From assembly GCA_027604505.1 (NCBI GenBank), contig JADIIX010000006.1, positions 191,746-255,745 of the forward strand: DNA of 64,000 nucleotides, given 5' to 3'. The stretch's first letter is position 1. The number at the start of each line of letters is the position of its first letter. This document shows, piece by piece, positions 11,657 to 22,540 of this stretch. The notes beneath the pieces were generated by a model. The model made no database searches, was not told where the DNA came from, and saw nothing but the letters and a program-made list of their open reading frames with translations. The translations under genes were made by a program, and so were the position numbers. The DNA is from Gonapodya sp. JEL0774 (taxonomy: Eukaryota > Monoblepharomycota > Monoblepharidomycetes > Monoblepharidales > Gonapodyaceae).

Positions 11657-13216
11657 TCACATCAAAAGGTTGACACGAGTCCACTGATTTGCTTCATGGA
11701 GGGCGCTTGCCACGTATCTGTACATTAACACCCCCAGAGACCACCTTATGTACTCACCGAGCTCTCGCATTGATGCTGAGCTTCATTTCCGAAATCTCCT
11801 TGTCTACATCTTCCATGAATTGGAGAATAAAATCGACGAGCTTATGCTTATACATCTGCTCGGTGTGGAAGTTTGTTATGAGGAAGGAAATGTCATAGCC
11901 CTTCAAATATATGGATGAGTCAGGTCAGACCGACCAATTAATCTGACAATGACGGTGGCCGAACTCTTCCACGTCGCATAGAGTTCAAAATTTCCGTGGT
12001 TGGTGGTATGTCTGCCTCTCATTCTGTCTGTTATGGCTTCCAAAGCATACTTCCTTCTGGAATTCAAGTTATTCCACCAGAAGTACAGCCGAGGTTATCA
12101 CACGTTTCTCCAAATTTCCATATTATGAGGCTGCAACAGAAAATCGTAAATCCTCAACAAACCCCACTACAGGTGGCTCCTGCAACCGGAAAACAAATAC
12201 TCCTTCCCCGCCAAACAACCCTTATGCGTGTTCAACTCACCTCCACAGGCTTTCTCCGTAGCACCACAAAGCCTTCGGCTCTCTGTGTCAAGAAACTGGT
12301 AAACTTATGGCACAGGATTCGCTCCAGATCATCCGACTGCTTGATTTTGATGGATACCCGAACCGCATTAACAGACGCCTCCACCAATACCCGCTCGTTT
12401 TCATTCCGAGAAATGATTAGAGGGGCCAGAAGAACTTCTTTGGACATGCTGTATGGTGAAGTTGAAGACATCGGAATGTGATGAGAGACGTAACATCTAG
12501 GGTTGAACCGAGCTAGGTGTGTGGGACAAGGGAACCTATTCCAGCTTTAATGCCATCACCATTTGCGCGAATTCGTTCAGAATAGCAGGGAGGTGTGATT
12601 ATATAACCAAGGAGGCTAAACGACTGAGTGGCATGATTTCCGGCACGGCTTGGATGGAGTCTTCACACACAAGCCAGTAGATGACCCACAGAAGAGACTA
12701 ATGCATCCACGTATGTCCCGTAACAGCAATGCCACTATCGTCAGTGCGCAATTCCTTCACGTTGCCAAAGTGCAAAGCAGATATTCTCAAGATTTCAGGA
12801 TAATGTACAGACTATCCGTTGGGTCACCAACCACCTCCTGCTCCCACGTCCAAGCGAACGTCAGAAGAATTCGACGTCTCTTCGCTTAAAAACATCATCT
12901 CCATTCATGTCGAACAGCCAGAACTGAGGCTCTCAGGTCCATCATTTCGCAGTTCCCTGAGTTTTCATCCACGCACCGGGCCTCGACTTCGGGTTTATTG
13001 TGCCTTTCCACCACCTGAGATGAAAAGTTCTCGAGACACATCGCTGCCGAAAGGGTCGACCGGACGGCGGTGAGGTACGGTCGGAGGGTATTCGCCTTCA
13101 ACCAGTACGACCAGCCACCATGTGTGCAGAGAGGGGGTGAAGACCAAGCAAACTCTTAGCATTGAGAAGTAGCATCTTGTTGACAGAAAACAGAGCGGAG
13201 GATTGTCACCGACCAT
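11657..13216 (-). CDS. ARPC4: Arp2/3 complex subunit 4 (ARPC4, p20-Arc)
   Basis: A subunit of the Arp2/3 actin-nucleating complex. Three exons are unmistakable: [19 protein letters not shown] with [15 protein letters not shown] (about 12980-13095), [19 protein letters not shown] through LCHKF and VLRRKPVE (12241-about 12450), and [20 protein letters not shown] through [14 protein letters not shown] (about 11755-11900). These match ARPC4 almost residue for residue. Two parts are uncertain. The start codon is not in the first conserved exon and probably lies in a tiny upstream exon; the ATG at 13216 spliced into GCG AAT ACC would give a normal N-terminus. After ARAR the usual IVAEEF ending is not visible, and the only in-frame continuation I found gives a different, slightly longer tail ending at 11657. 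Introns of about 340 and 530 bp are long for this window. Confidence 0.88.
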
Positions 13217-13561
13217 TGTGGGCTGTAGTTGTAAACTCAGGAAAGAGTGCAGTATGGCTGGAGCAAACAACAGGTGGTCATATCTTAGTGAGAGACACTA
13301 CATATAATGACCACACTACACTTCACAACTTTGAGGTGTAGTTTCAGAGATGTCGATCTATTTGCGACAAAAATGCTTGAATTGGTGTTTTACGTCGTAC
13401 ATACATACCGTCCTCTTCACCGCGCCCGTATCAATTGGCTTTGAACACAAGAAGCTGGGGGCAATTACGGGATTACGGGATTCCAACGTGTCCGTTGCTG
13501 TGGAAGCCCCCTGGATTTTTTTTGTATATTGTAGTTATTCCTGGAACCCGTATTCAACGCT
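13217..13561. promoter_or_regulatory. Divergent intergenic region, ARPC4 / MBA1-like
   Basis: About 345 bp lie between the oppositely oriented 5' ends of ARPC4 and the mitochondrial ribosome-receptor gene. It presumably holds both promoters. I recognise no specific site. Confidence 0.4.
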
Positions 13562-14977
13562 ATGTCGACTCTTGCCCCATTGATGGCAATCACATCGCGT
13601 GCGCAGTCTGTGCGCCACCTCGTGCCCATCTTGTCTCGCCGCGGGTATCAATGGTCCTATCCCCAACCCTCGTTTCTTAGTAACCATTCGTTAACCGCTG
13701 TACCTCGAAGAAATGTCGTGCACGGACCAGTACGCGCAATTCTCGCCCAGGAACCGGTCATTTTTGGTGGGGTTTTCTTTGATGAGGCACCATCTTGTCT
13801 TTCACCTTGAACTGTCTCGCTATCCTTTCCCCCAGACGACTCTCCAACCTCACCGTCATGGACGAATCCGGGTGAGGTCTGGTCGTGGTTGAAAAAACAG
13901 GCCCGATCCGTGTGGGCTCTGCGAGAAGTGCGCGCTGCTGTCCCTGGGTTCTCCAACAAGGCATTTTTAAGCGAGGCAGAAACTCTGTACTCAAAAATGA
14001 ATGATTGTTTTGCGAGGTAAGTCTCCAGTGCATGGCAATGGCGAAAGAAGCACAGGTGCTCACAGCGCTTTGTCATGAGTGGACATCGTTTGGGACGATG
14101 GCTAGTACACGAGTCACAACGAGCATGACGCGCATTGATTATTTGAAAGCTCCAAACTTGAGCGTTGCTCCGTTGCCATACGGATCCTAAAACTATCCCG
14201 TTCCAGGGCCGACCTCCCCTCCCTCTCCCTCCTGACCACGGATGGACTTTTCTCCTCTCTCCAGCGTGACATGAAACGTCGTGAGCGTGGCGTCAAGTAT
14301 GAATGGCGAGACGAAGGGAGTTGGCAAGCGAGTAAAATTACGGGCGCTGCAGTCGCAAAGGGTATGGGATCCGAAAAGGTGATTCTTGTGGTGCGGTCGA
14401 GAGGGGTTATGTGCAGGATTGAACATGAAGGCGGAGAATGGTGTGGTGCGAGTGTTGAAAGTGTAGGTTGTTGTCACGGAATCTCAACTGCACAGAATGG
14501 CGAGCTTAATAGGTAGCGCGACGTTGCTTCCGAAGCTTTGTCTCCACGCCAGTGATTCCGATCCGCATTTCCACCTTCCCCCTTTGACGCTTCCATACTT
14601 GCGACATGCGATTGTCTTATCAAATAACTGGTCTCACCACCCCCACGCATATGATATAGGTTGCACAAATAACTGTCCGGATACGACGACGGCAGGTGAG
14701 AAATTGCGTTCTGTTTCAATGTGTATCGGTTTTGCGAACGGGCATGCCTGCCATGGTAGCAGCATACGCAGAGATTTGATGAACCCCTCCTTTCTTTCCG
14801 GATGATGCTCAGACTCTGCTCATCCATTCTCTCAGCTCCTCGTCCCGTCCGAACGTACCCCGTTCTGCGAACCTCGACGAACTTGTGGTGTTCGAGCGGC
14901 ATCTGGAAGGGCCTGGCCCTGGACAACGAAGTGGGTGGAGAGTGGCGGGGAAGGTGGGAGAGGCGAAGGATAAGTGA
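13562..14977 (+). CDS. MBA1: Mitochondrial ribosome receptor / large-subunit protein, Mba1/mL45 (Tim44-like) family
   Basis: The first exon (from ATG 13562) encodes a basic, Ser-rich mitochondrial presequence with almost no acidic residues. The second exon (about 13836-14015) gives a helical segment containing VPGFSNKAFLSEAETLY, and the third begins ADLPSLSLLTTDGLFSSL with a following KRRERG and WRDEGSW (about 14210-14470). A short exon with VAQITVRIRRRQ (about 14660-14695) and a last exon with LDELVVFERHLEG and GWRVAGKV (about 14812-14977) complete a Tim44-like fold. That order, including the VVFERH strand and the final W-x-x-x-GK, is typical of human mL45 (MRPL45) and yeast Mba1. These sit at the inner membrane and align the mitoribosome exit tunnel with Oxa1. 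Family placement is by motif order only. Confidence 0.65.
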
Positions 14978-15189
14978 CACGGGCAGTTATGGAGGATATA
15001 ATGTGCGGAATAGAGACATCCCACTTTTGAATAATTTTCGAGATTAATTTGAAGCCCACTGTTGTTGTCTCCCAACGTCTGTAAATGGCCTGTTAGAAGC
15101 AGAAAAGACGTTTTCTGTGGTTTCTGTGTGTCTCTTGGAGTCTCAGAGTTGGACGTGAGTGAGTCCCTCAACGTGCCAACATAACTTTA

Positions 15190-15604
15190 TTTGGAGAGTG
15201 TGGGTTGAGATTTCATGTGATGTCGCGCGCGAACAGGAAGATCGTGTTCGAGAGATACTGTTCCATCTCTGTCGAGAAATTGCAACAATTACAAGTACAA
15301 TATGTATCTGGAGATGAGCGACGGGAGCGACCAGCAAGATGTTGTGGCTGGCCAGACACGTTCTCTGTAAGCTTTCCATTGCTTTCACTTCCGTGAATAT
15401 CGCAAAATTAAACGGCCTCATCCACACCCTCTGCCACGCTAGAGTGCTCCAAAAGTCAGTGGGGAATCCAAGTTTGAAGATCTTAAGTCCCGCATTTTAA
15501 AGGAGAATGGGCCATACAGAGAGACCCGTAACGTGCACACTATCAACATCAAGCCATCCTCTTCAGCCATCACCCATCGGGGTGAAGCCACAAAAACAAA
15601 TTAG
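15190..15604 (+). CDS. Small hypothetical gene, exon structure unresolved
   Basis: Two stretches look coding. At about 15206-15295 one frame gives an acidic helical peptide (DVAREQEDRVREILFHLCRE). At 15443-15604 another gives a charged peptide with SKFEDLKSRILKENGPY and a stop at 15602-15604; it follows a good CTAG acceptor, and a GTAAGC donor lies near 15367. I could not join the two into one clean reading frame and do not recognise a family. The gene would converge with bL32m, and their 3' ends would touch or overlap. Confidence 0.3.
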
Positions 15605-15944
15605 AATAAACCTTTTCATGCTTAAATAGACCCCCCGACTGACTTACCCTCAACTTCCAGTAACATTTGTAGCACGCGTGATTGACCACCTTCCACTCCC
15701 CACACAGTGGGCATTTCTGCACATCTCTTCGTTCCTTTAGACGATATTCAGGAGAATTGAGTCGAGTGCGTTTCACGGAGCGGGGTACTCGGCGCTTGGG
15801 GACAGCGAGAAGGATGGACGGCAGAAGAAGGGGGAGTTGGAGAGAGAGGGAGAGAGAGGAGAGGGAGGGAAGCCGCGCGAGCGAGGAAGAAAATTCTAGC
15901 AATGAAAGTCCTGGCACGCGAATGGATGTGATGGTGGATGCCAT
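15570..15944 (-). CDS. MRPL32: Mitochondrial large-subunit ribosomal protein bL32m
   Basis: The mature part starts with AVPKRRVPRSVKRTR, the hallmark of L32 after presequence cleavage. It is followed by a zinc-binding ribbon, CPLCGEWK and then HACYKCYWKLR, with the four cysteines spaced as CxxC...CxxC. The preceding 40 or so residues are Ser/Leu-rich with few acidic residues, as expected of a presequence. I favour the Met at 15944; an in-frame Met at 16016 would add 24 less presequence-like residues. The end is uncertain. Read through, the frame stops at 15570, but a GTAAGT donor directly follows KLR, and splicing to an AG at 15561-15562 would instead end the protein a few residues later at 15549. 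Confidence 0.85.
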   Translation of the reverse strand: MASTITSIRVPGLSLLEFSSSLARLPSLSSLSLSLQLPLLLPSILLAVPKRRVPRSVKRTRLNSPEYRLKERRDVQKCPLCGEWKVVNHACYKCYWKLRVSQSGGLFKHEKVYSNLFLWLHPDG

Positions 15945-16016
15945 GGGGCAGGAGGGAATGAACAATGAATCCGTGTTGAGAGCATCCAAGAAAACCGACC
16001 ACTCTTCTGGGCTCAT

Positions 16017-17144
16017 GACCTCAGGTTACAACCACTACTAAATATCATCCTCTCGTCGCCACACGTTACTTCATGAAAAGAGCGAACTCATCCACACTAC
16101 TCGAACTTCCATAATTATTATCAGGTACACAAACACACAGTTCTACCCCAGCGCGAAACAGAACACAAATCTCCTCCATAAAAATGTAAAATGTGCGTGC
16201 TCAAGGGGACGTCCGAGTCTCGAGCCCCGTATTGGGGACACCGAGTTATGAACGGGCACGGAGCGCGACCAATGAAGGCCTCACCCCTCAGTAAAGAGCT
16301 ATAGCTTCAATTTTCCAAGGGACCGAGCACACCGAAAGTATGAAGTGACTGTCGGTGAGACTCTAATGGTCTTGGGTTGAAGTTCAACAGAGAATACAGG
16401 GCTGAGAAGGGAAGAAAACCAACGGACTCAAACCAAAAGATTGACGAAACAGAGGTCAAAAAAATCAAGAAAAGATCAAAATACCAACTCAGTGGTGGGT
16501 GTCGGGCTGTTGCTCCATTCCCCACCCAAATCGTCAACACTGGCACTATCTGCCCGAACACTCCACCGAGTTCCGAGAGATAATATCAAAGCTGACATCA
16601 AGGCGCCAAATGGAGGGTCATATCAGAATGTTCGACGAAATGCAGGTTCCCCGAGCAGGTGAAAGAGTGCACTTAAACCCTTGCCGAGCCACAAACTTGG
16701 CATACTCCCCGACACCACAAGTTCCTGCGTTGCGGCGACAGTCAAATTCCTGCATGATATCATAGCTGTGTGAGTTCAGCTAGGGAGTCACTTCAGCTTC
16801 CAGGGGGTTGGTACATGGAGATAAGGAAAGGATGTCCACCGGGAAGCCTGCATCTAGAATTCCATACTTAGCACAGCTCATGGCGTCGAAGAATTCCAGC
16901 AGCCTGAAGTCCTAGGTACTGGAGATTACGGTGTGGACGATCTCGGATTTGACATGTGCCGTCCAACCTGGAGAGCGAACACCAATGTGGACACACTTGG
17001 AACGGGAGCATTCCCGAACAAATGCGGTTGGGTGACTCCCCTCTAGTGATGGTTCTTTAGGAATAAAATGAAAGAGTGAGGGAGAAAAAATTTTACTTGC
17101 TCCTTCTGGTACTTCAACACATCAGCGACCAAAGCAAACTCAAA
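16017..17144. other. 1.1-kb region without a recognised gene
   Basis: This lies between the divergent bL32m and BRE1 genes. Short frames are present. On the minus strand, 16900-17050 reads a peptide containing VHIGVRSPGW, and 16640-16760 a cysteine-containing stretch (EFDCRRNAGTCGVGEYAKF). Both are broken by stops without good splice sites. A short C/G palindrome (CCCCGTATTGGGG) sits at about 16223-16235. It may hold long 5' UTRs plus decayed coding sequence. I cannot support a functional gene here. Confidence 0.35.
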
Positions 17145-20100
17145 ATGGAACGGGAGCGCAAGCGGCGAACGCCGCCTGACGGAGATGCGGATGTTCATGG
17201 AGGGATCCTTGCCACCGCTCTGCATCCGCGGAAACAGCAGCGGATATGGTCCAGTGATGAGGACCGAGAGGGAGAGAAGCTTGGAAGAGGACAACGGGAG
17301 AGAGGAGGCGAAATGGAGTCAGGCCGAGATATCGAAGAGGTTGTTATCTTTGATCCTTTCGAAGCTCTCTCTATCCTCAACATTCGCGCAGTTTGTTGTC
17401 CCCTAACTCCAAAAATGTGCGGTGATCCATTCCCCACCAGGAGCACCTTCTCAATTTCCAAAAAGAGGCCATTTTCAGACAAATGAATGAATACAAGCGA
17501 ATGTTTCAGCGTGCAGAACAGCGCCTTCAAGAGGTTGACGAACAGAGGAAGATAATGGACATCTCGCTGGCTCACCTTACAGCATTCTGGGCTCAGGTTG
17601 GTGTGAATGGGATACCGAACGGACTATTCATAGGCCGTATTTCTCCGGTGGTGGGAAGGGAACCGGCTGGTATCAAATGCCTCTCAGTTTTCCCGTTGCA
17701 AATCTGCACCCCACATTCAGAGTTTGTGGTAGTCGGTTGATTGCGACTGAGGAATGCTTCCACATTTTGGTTGCACTTCATAACTAAAATAAAGCGGGAA
17801 CGGGTGAGAGCTAAGGAAGAAGTAAAATCTGATCTCAACAGGAGATTTCCAAACTCTTGTGGGGAGGCCAAATCTCTTTATTTTCTTTGCAGCAGCAACT
17901 CAGAGGGGTTCTAGAGATGCGTCATCAGTTGGTGACCATTCAGTTATTCATATGCACCGCCCTCTAGCTCCATGACCACCTTAACGGCCTCCTGCTAAAT
18001 CTCAAAATTGCAACTGATTCCATTCCTGCGACTGGTGCGTCCCTTTTTCACTCAATCCGCTCTGTATAATATAGCTGGACACACCTCCCCCCCCCCTCCC
18101 CCCCCCAAATTCACGTTCTCTCCCTCTAGCCACATCGTCAGCCTCACGGAACCCTCTGTCTCTGCCTTCCGCACTGTCCGACCCAACCACACTCTCTAAA
18201 TTCCTTCATAACGCACTCCAGGGAGTCGTTGAGACAGCAGAACAACTTGAAAAGGAGGTGCGGAAAGCAGTTCAGGCAAGAGAGGACGTTGAGAGGAGGG
18301 TGGGTGAGCTTGGTCAAGGAGGTACGTTCTGGGTCTCTGGGGGAGATCAATTATTGAGAATCAGTTGATTGCTGTAGTGTGGGGAACTGCCACAGAGATG
18401 AGACGGCACAGCCACTGACGAACGCTCTCGCGGGTGTGAGTAGCATAGAATTTGCGGGTTGGGTGAAACGATTGAGTTCTTGAGTTTTAAGGCAGCCAAT
18501 GGGGCCTAAAACGACGTTATGTGTCCACGACACTTTAGTGGCTATTCTTTGCTTCACTCTGCACAAGCTCACCACGTTTGTTCGCGGGAAACTGTCCCTC
18601 CTACCGTCCCAGGCTCAACTGCCACAACAGCCCTGCTTCGTGAAGAAAACGCCCGTCTCCTCTCGCTACGTCGCTCTCTTACAGTGCAGCTGGAAACTCT
18701 TCACGCGACCCACGCGGCTGCCGTCACGCGTACCACCGAGCTTGAGGCACGACTCGAAATAATGGAAAAGCGAGAAGAAGAGGCCAGAGAAAAGACTGAC
18801 CAAGTGGGAGAGGAACTAAGAAAGGCGGAGAGAAGAGTTGAGAGGTGGAAGGCGGAAGCAGATAAAGCGAAGAAGGACGCTTCGGCGGGAGTGGGGAGGG
18901 ATCTTGGACCAGTGAAAAGTGAGGGAGGAGAGATGATCAAGAATGTGCGTTTCGACTGCGACGGACAGATCCTTTGCTGCAAATGCACTGAGCACAGAAA
19001 CTCCATTGTTAGGAGGAAAAGCAAGCACCTTCTTTGGGCAGCAACGACAATGAATTCGACTCTGCCATTGCTGAACGGCGACTTGCTGATATTCACGCGC
19101 TACAGAGAGAGAACGGTCGACTCCGTACCGAACTGGATGAATGCAGAGTCAAGGTAGTATCAGTTCTCCCTCAAGAGGAGTCTCTTCATGCCTTCCTGAA
19201 ACTCTCTGTCTGCCTGCCTCACCTCAGCTCACCGTTTTTGCCGATGATCGCGTATTTGAATCACCACCATATCGAGCGGTCCAAGCTCAAATGAATCAAC
19301 TTAAGTCCGAGCTAGAGAGGGATAAATTGGCACTTGACAAGGCTCTCAAAGAGGTGGAGGAGCTCAGAAGTGAGCGAAGGAAAGGAAGGGAGCAAATCGA
19401 AGTGAGTTGGGGTTTATGGGATAACAAATGCGTTCGGAGGAGTCTAAGTTTGCATTATGGTTGCTGATGCATCAGTCCGAAGAACACGCACACCGCCGGG
19501 TTCTTGAATCCGAATTGCGTCGCCTCGAATCTGATCTGGTGAGGTTGCGCGGTGAACGGGACAATGCTTTGCAGACACTCGCGCTTCGGGTTGCCAAGGA
19601 CAATGCGGACATCATACAAAATCATGAGATCAAGGTTATTGCGAACTCGAGGAAGGTGGGACAGTCCCTTTTTTAATGGAGAACGACCAAACACTGATAG
19701 AAATGAATGCACACGGTAACTCGTTGGTACTGCACATGACGTTTGCTGTACAGGACCGCATCGTAGCCCTGGAGGCGGAGGTTCAGCGATTGCGCATGAG
19801 CGCGGCCGCCGACGCCGGTGATAATTCTCTATTCGAACTCTGTGAGAAGATGACCGGGGATGAGGAGGCGCTGAAACATTTACAAGATCGCTTGGCGTGA
19901 GTTTGAGTTTCATGTATGTTGGTCATGTTCCTTGCAGTTGCCTGTGAAATCGGTTTTAGTCAACGGGAAGCAAGAATTACCGAGCTCACAGCGACGTTAC
20001 GTGCATATGAGGAAGCAACTAAGGATCGCAACGTAAGACCATGTTGTGCGCTCGCTCAAGCGAAATAGCTTCAGTTCTTGCTGTGACATTCTCAGATCCT

Positions 20101-21374
20101 TCAAGCCCAGGACCAACTCCGCAAAGAAATCTCATTGCTTCAGACAAAACTTCAGCAGTATGAGGACATCGTCGGACCTCCTTCTTCACTACTCAACCCT
20201 GCATTACCTGCCGAACTCACGGGAAAGCTTCGGACATCAGAAATGAGAATCAAGGAGTTGGAGCAACAGCTCGAACAGAGTAAAAAGGTTCGAAAATGAC
20301 TACTTCATGTTGGAATAGAGGAGAACCTTGAGTACTCAATTCTCTATTCGTTGTTGTGGTGAAAGATGGAAGGGGTGTTACTCTCCGAGATTGACTCCAC
20401 CGGTCGCGCTTGGAGCCTCCTCGAGGAACAAAACTCCCGAAAAGTTTTAGATCTGACTGAAAAGGAGGAGCAGATTATTCGAGCTCTAGCTGACCGCACC
20501 AAGGCAGAACAGAAACTTATAGCGGAGTCAAAGCGTGCCACATCATACCAGAACATGGCCCAGGCTCTCAAACGACAATCAGAGAAGCAATTGGAGGCGC
20601 TCAGGAGAGTGGATGATGCTCGACGGAACTTGGAACAGCAACTTGTAATTTCACTACGTCTTGTTAAACGTGTTGTGATGCTACTAAGCAACCACCGTCA
20701 CAGAGTCTGCTGGAAAAAGAAAATGCTGCGAAAGACGCAATTGTTGAAGCGCATCGCCGAAAGGCTTCAGAGAGTAATCAAATAGGAACGGAGCTAAGAG
20801 ATCGAGTTGAAAAAGACAAGTTGAGGCTGGGTGACGTGAGTTGCACTTCCTTCTGGAGTCGGTAGACGCCAGTAGTTAAGCTTCTGCGTACTTCTTTCAG
20901 GCTTTATCGGTCGCGAAGGAGAAGGCGCAGATGTTAGAAATAGAACTTACATTGCGCAGGGATCTGGAGGTATGTTCCTTCGCCTTGGAAGTGCCCGATG
21001 ACAGCACCAATATTCGGCAATACCAACGACAAATTGCAGGACGAGGTGTTTCGATTGAATAAACGAATCGAACAGTTCTCGCGGCACGACTCCGCTGGAG
21101 ACCCCGAGCTGCAGAAACAGTTGGACGAGTATAAGGTGGGACTGAAACTTGCTCTTTTGCGCATACAAGCTCAATCTCATCTGACTTGATCAAATCAAAG
21201 GCACTTCTCAAGTGCACATCCTGCCAGCAGCGATTCAAGGACCACGTGCTCTTGCGATGCATGCACACCTTCTGCAAACAGTGTATAGACACTGTGTACG
21301 ACAGTCGGCAACGAAAATGCCCGAGTTGTGGGCTCGCATTCGCGCAGACTGATGTAAAGCAGATATTTTTGTAA
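17145..21374 (+). CDS. BRE1: E3 ubiquitin ligase BRE1 (RNF20/40 type), histone H2B monoubiquitination
   Basis: A long, many-exon coiled-coil protein with a C-terminal RING finger. The N-terminus is polar (MERERKRRTPPDG). It is followed near 17480 by NEYKRMFQRAEQRLQEVDEQ, close to the conserved BRE1 Rad6-binding start region, and then by heptad-rich helices through 18600-21180. The RING (about 21205-21360) reads CTSCQQRFKDHVLLRC, CMHTFCKQC and RQRKCPSC, then FAQTDVKQIFL at the extreme C-terminus, which is the BRE1 signature ending. With Rad6 it would monoubiquitinate H2B during transcription. The stop (21372-21374) abuts the 107-bp tandem array. An intron near 18085-18112 carries a long C-run. 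Confidence 0.88.
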
Positions 21375-21867
21375 ATACAGATGTAAAGTATGCACTCAAA
21401 GAATTGCTACAATAGCGGAGAACCCAGATGCAATCTGGATCACAATGAAAAGTAATTGGAGCCCATTTGATACCAGGTCGAATACAGATGTAAAGTATGC
21501 ACTCAAAGAATTGCTACAATAGCGGAGAACCCAGATGCAATCTGGATCACAATGAAAAGTAATTGGAGCCCATTTGATACCAGGTCGAATACAGATGTAA
21601 AGTATGAACTCAAAGAATTGCTACAATAGCGGAGAACCCAGATGCAATCTGGANNNNNNNNNNGCACTCAAAGAATTGCTACAATAGCGGAGAACCCAGA
21701 TGCAATCTGGATCACAATGAAAAGTAATTGGAGCCCATTTGATACCAGGTCGAATACAGATGTAAAGTATGCACTCAAAGAATTGCTACAATAGCGGAGA
21801 ACCCAGATGCAATCTGGATCACAATGAAAAGTAATTGGAGCCCATTTGATACCAGGTCGAATACAAG
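21374..21867. repeat. 107-bp tandem repeat array derived from the TMEM216-like terminal exon
   Basis: Copies begin at 21374, 21481, 21588 and 21753, with a partial copy at 21664-21752 after a 10-N gap at 21654-21663. The period is exactly 107 bp and the copies are almost identical; I see one change, A for C at 21607. On the minus strand each unit contains the coding part of the last exon of the TMEM216-like gene, including its stop, plus about 19 bp. Only the copy next to the gene has the CAG acceptor; the others read CATCTG at that place. The N gap means the true copy number is unknown. Confidence 0.92.
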
Positions 21868-22444
21868 TCTGTGAGAGCAAAGAGAAGTGGGACAAAAATA
21901 TGTGCTGGGTATGTCGCGCGCTCACACATAAGTTTGCCACAGCAGTTCATACAGATATGCGATTCCCACAACAACACTCAGGAACATGAAGATCGCAAGA
22001 GGTGCAACCTGCTCAGTTTTGTTCCCTTTGGAACCTTTTGGGGTGTAAACGATGCGGTACATCGAATCCGCCGAACGCTAACTTACCGAGAAAGCTACGT
22101 GAATATTCAATTACTGGCAGAATCATGAGTACGAATGCTTCAATTCCCAAAACGGTAGGTGGGTAAGGGTATGTGGCCGCTAATTCGTTTTTGAAAACAC
22201 AATGCGGAGTTTGCTCAGCTCACGGGTTTGCGGGATGCAACACATCGAGAAAATGCTTCTACCTTTGTATGATAGTAGGATGACCCCTGCTGTCCAGTAA
22301 AGCGGAAAGTACGCAATGCTCGCTTCCAGAAAGATCTGAAATACAAGAGACGAGCTCTACAGGTAGGCCACGATGATTGTTGGATGAGATGCATGGTCCT
22401 CCGTAAATTGGTGGAACTAGCTTTACTTGTCTTAGCTTCTCCAT
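21775..22444 (-). CDS. TMEM216: TMEM216-like ciliary transition-zone membrane protein
   Basis: Five short exons encode about 137 residues, close to human TMEM216. Exon 1 (22444-22427) gives only MEKLRQ. Exon 2 starts at 22356 with SSSLVFQIFLEAS and the first membrane helix, ending in LLSYK. Exon 3 has YPYPPTVLGIEAFVLM and EYSRSFL, exon 4 GSKGNKTEQVAPLAIFM through LLWQTYV, and exon 5 (21868-21775) LVFDLVSNGLQLLFIV. The LYKG...PYP, FFGTKGN and LLLQTYV landmarks of TMEM216 are all present in order, and four hydrophobic segments are visible. The protein would sit at the ciliary gate with the MKS complex. Its last exon has been amplified downstream. The gene is divergent from IFT38, with only 96 bp between start codons. 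Confidence 0.8.
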
Positions 22445-22540
22445 CAGGACTTATTGCTCATCAATAAATTGGAGTAGGAACTCAACGCCCAGCGGCGCAA
22501 CCCTGAGCTCCTCACTCACACTTTCTTCAAATCGAATTCT
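22445..22540. promoter_or_regulatory. Shared divergent promoter of two ciliary genes
   Basis: This 96-bp interval separates the start codons of the TMEM216-like gene (-) and IFT38 (+). Both products belong to the cilium, so a shared bidirectional promoter giving co-expression is likely. I see no motif I can name with confidence. Confidence 0.55.

Noticed and set aside
13657-14076. A 139-codon minus-strand frame
   Set aside because: It is antisense to the first two exons of the Mba1/mL45 gene, whose motifs are clear on the plus strand.
16215-16245. tRNA-like T-arm sequence (CTCGAGCCCCG)
   Set aside because: Only a short GC-rich palindrome is present. No acceptor stem, anticodon arm or D-arm can be folded around it on either strand.
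21374-21868. CRISPR-like or classical satellite array
   Set aside because: The repeats are contiguous 107-bp units without variable spacers, and each contains a recognisable piece of the neighbouring gene's exon. This is a tandem exon duplication in a eukaryote.
22448-22505. A minus-strand peptide (LRVAPLGVEFLLQFIDE) resembling an N-terminal TMEM216 helix
   Set aside because: It ends in a stop and has no usable donor. The MEKLRQ mini-exon at 22444 splices cleanly into the first helix, so this stretch is better read as promoter.
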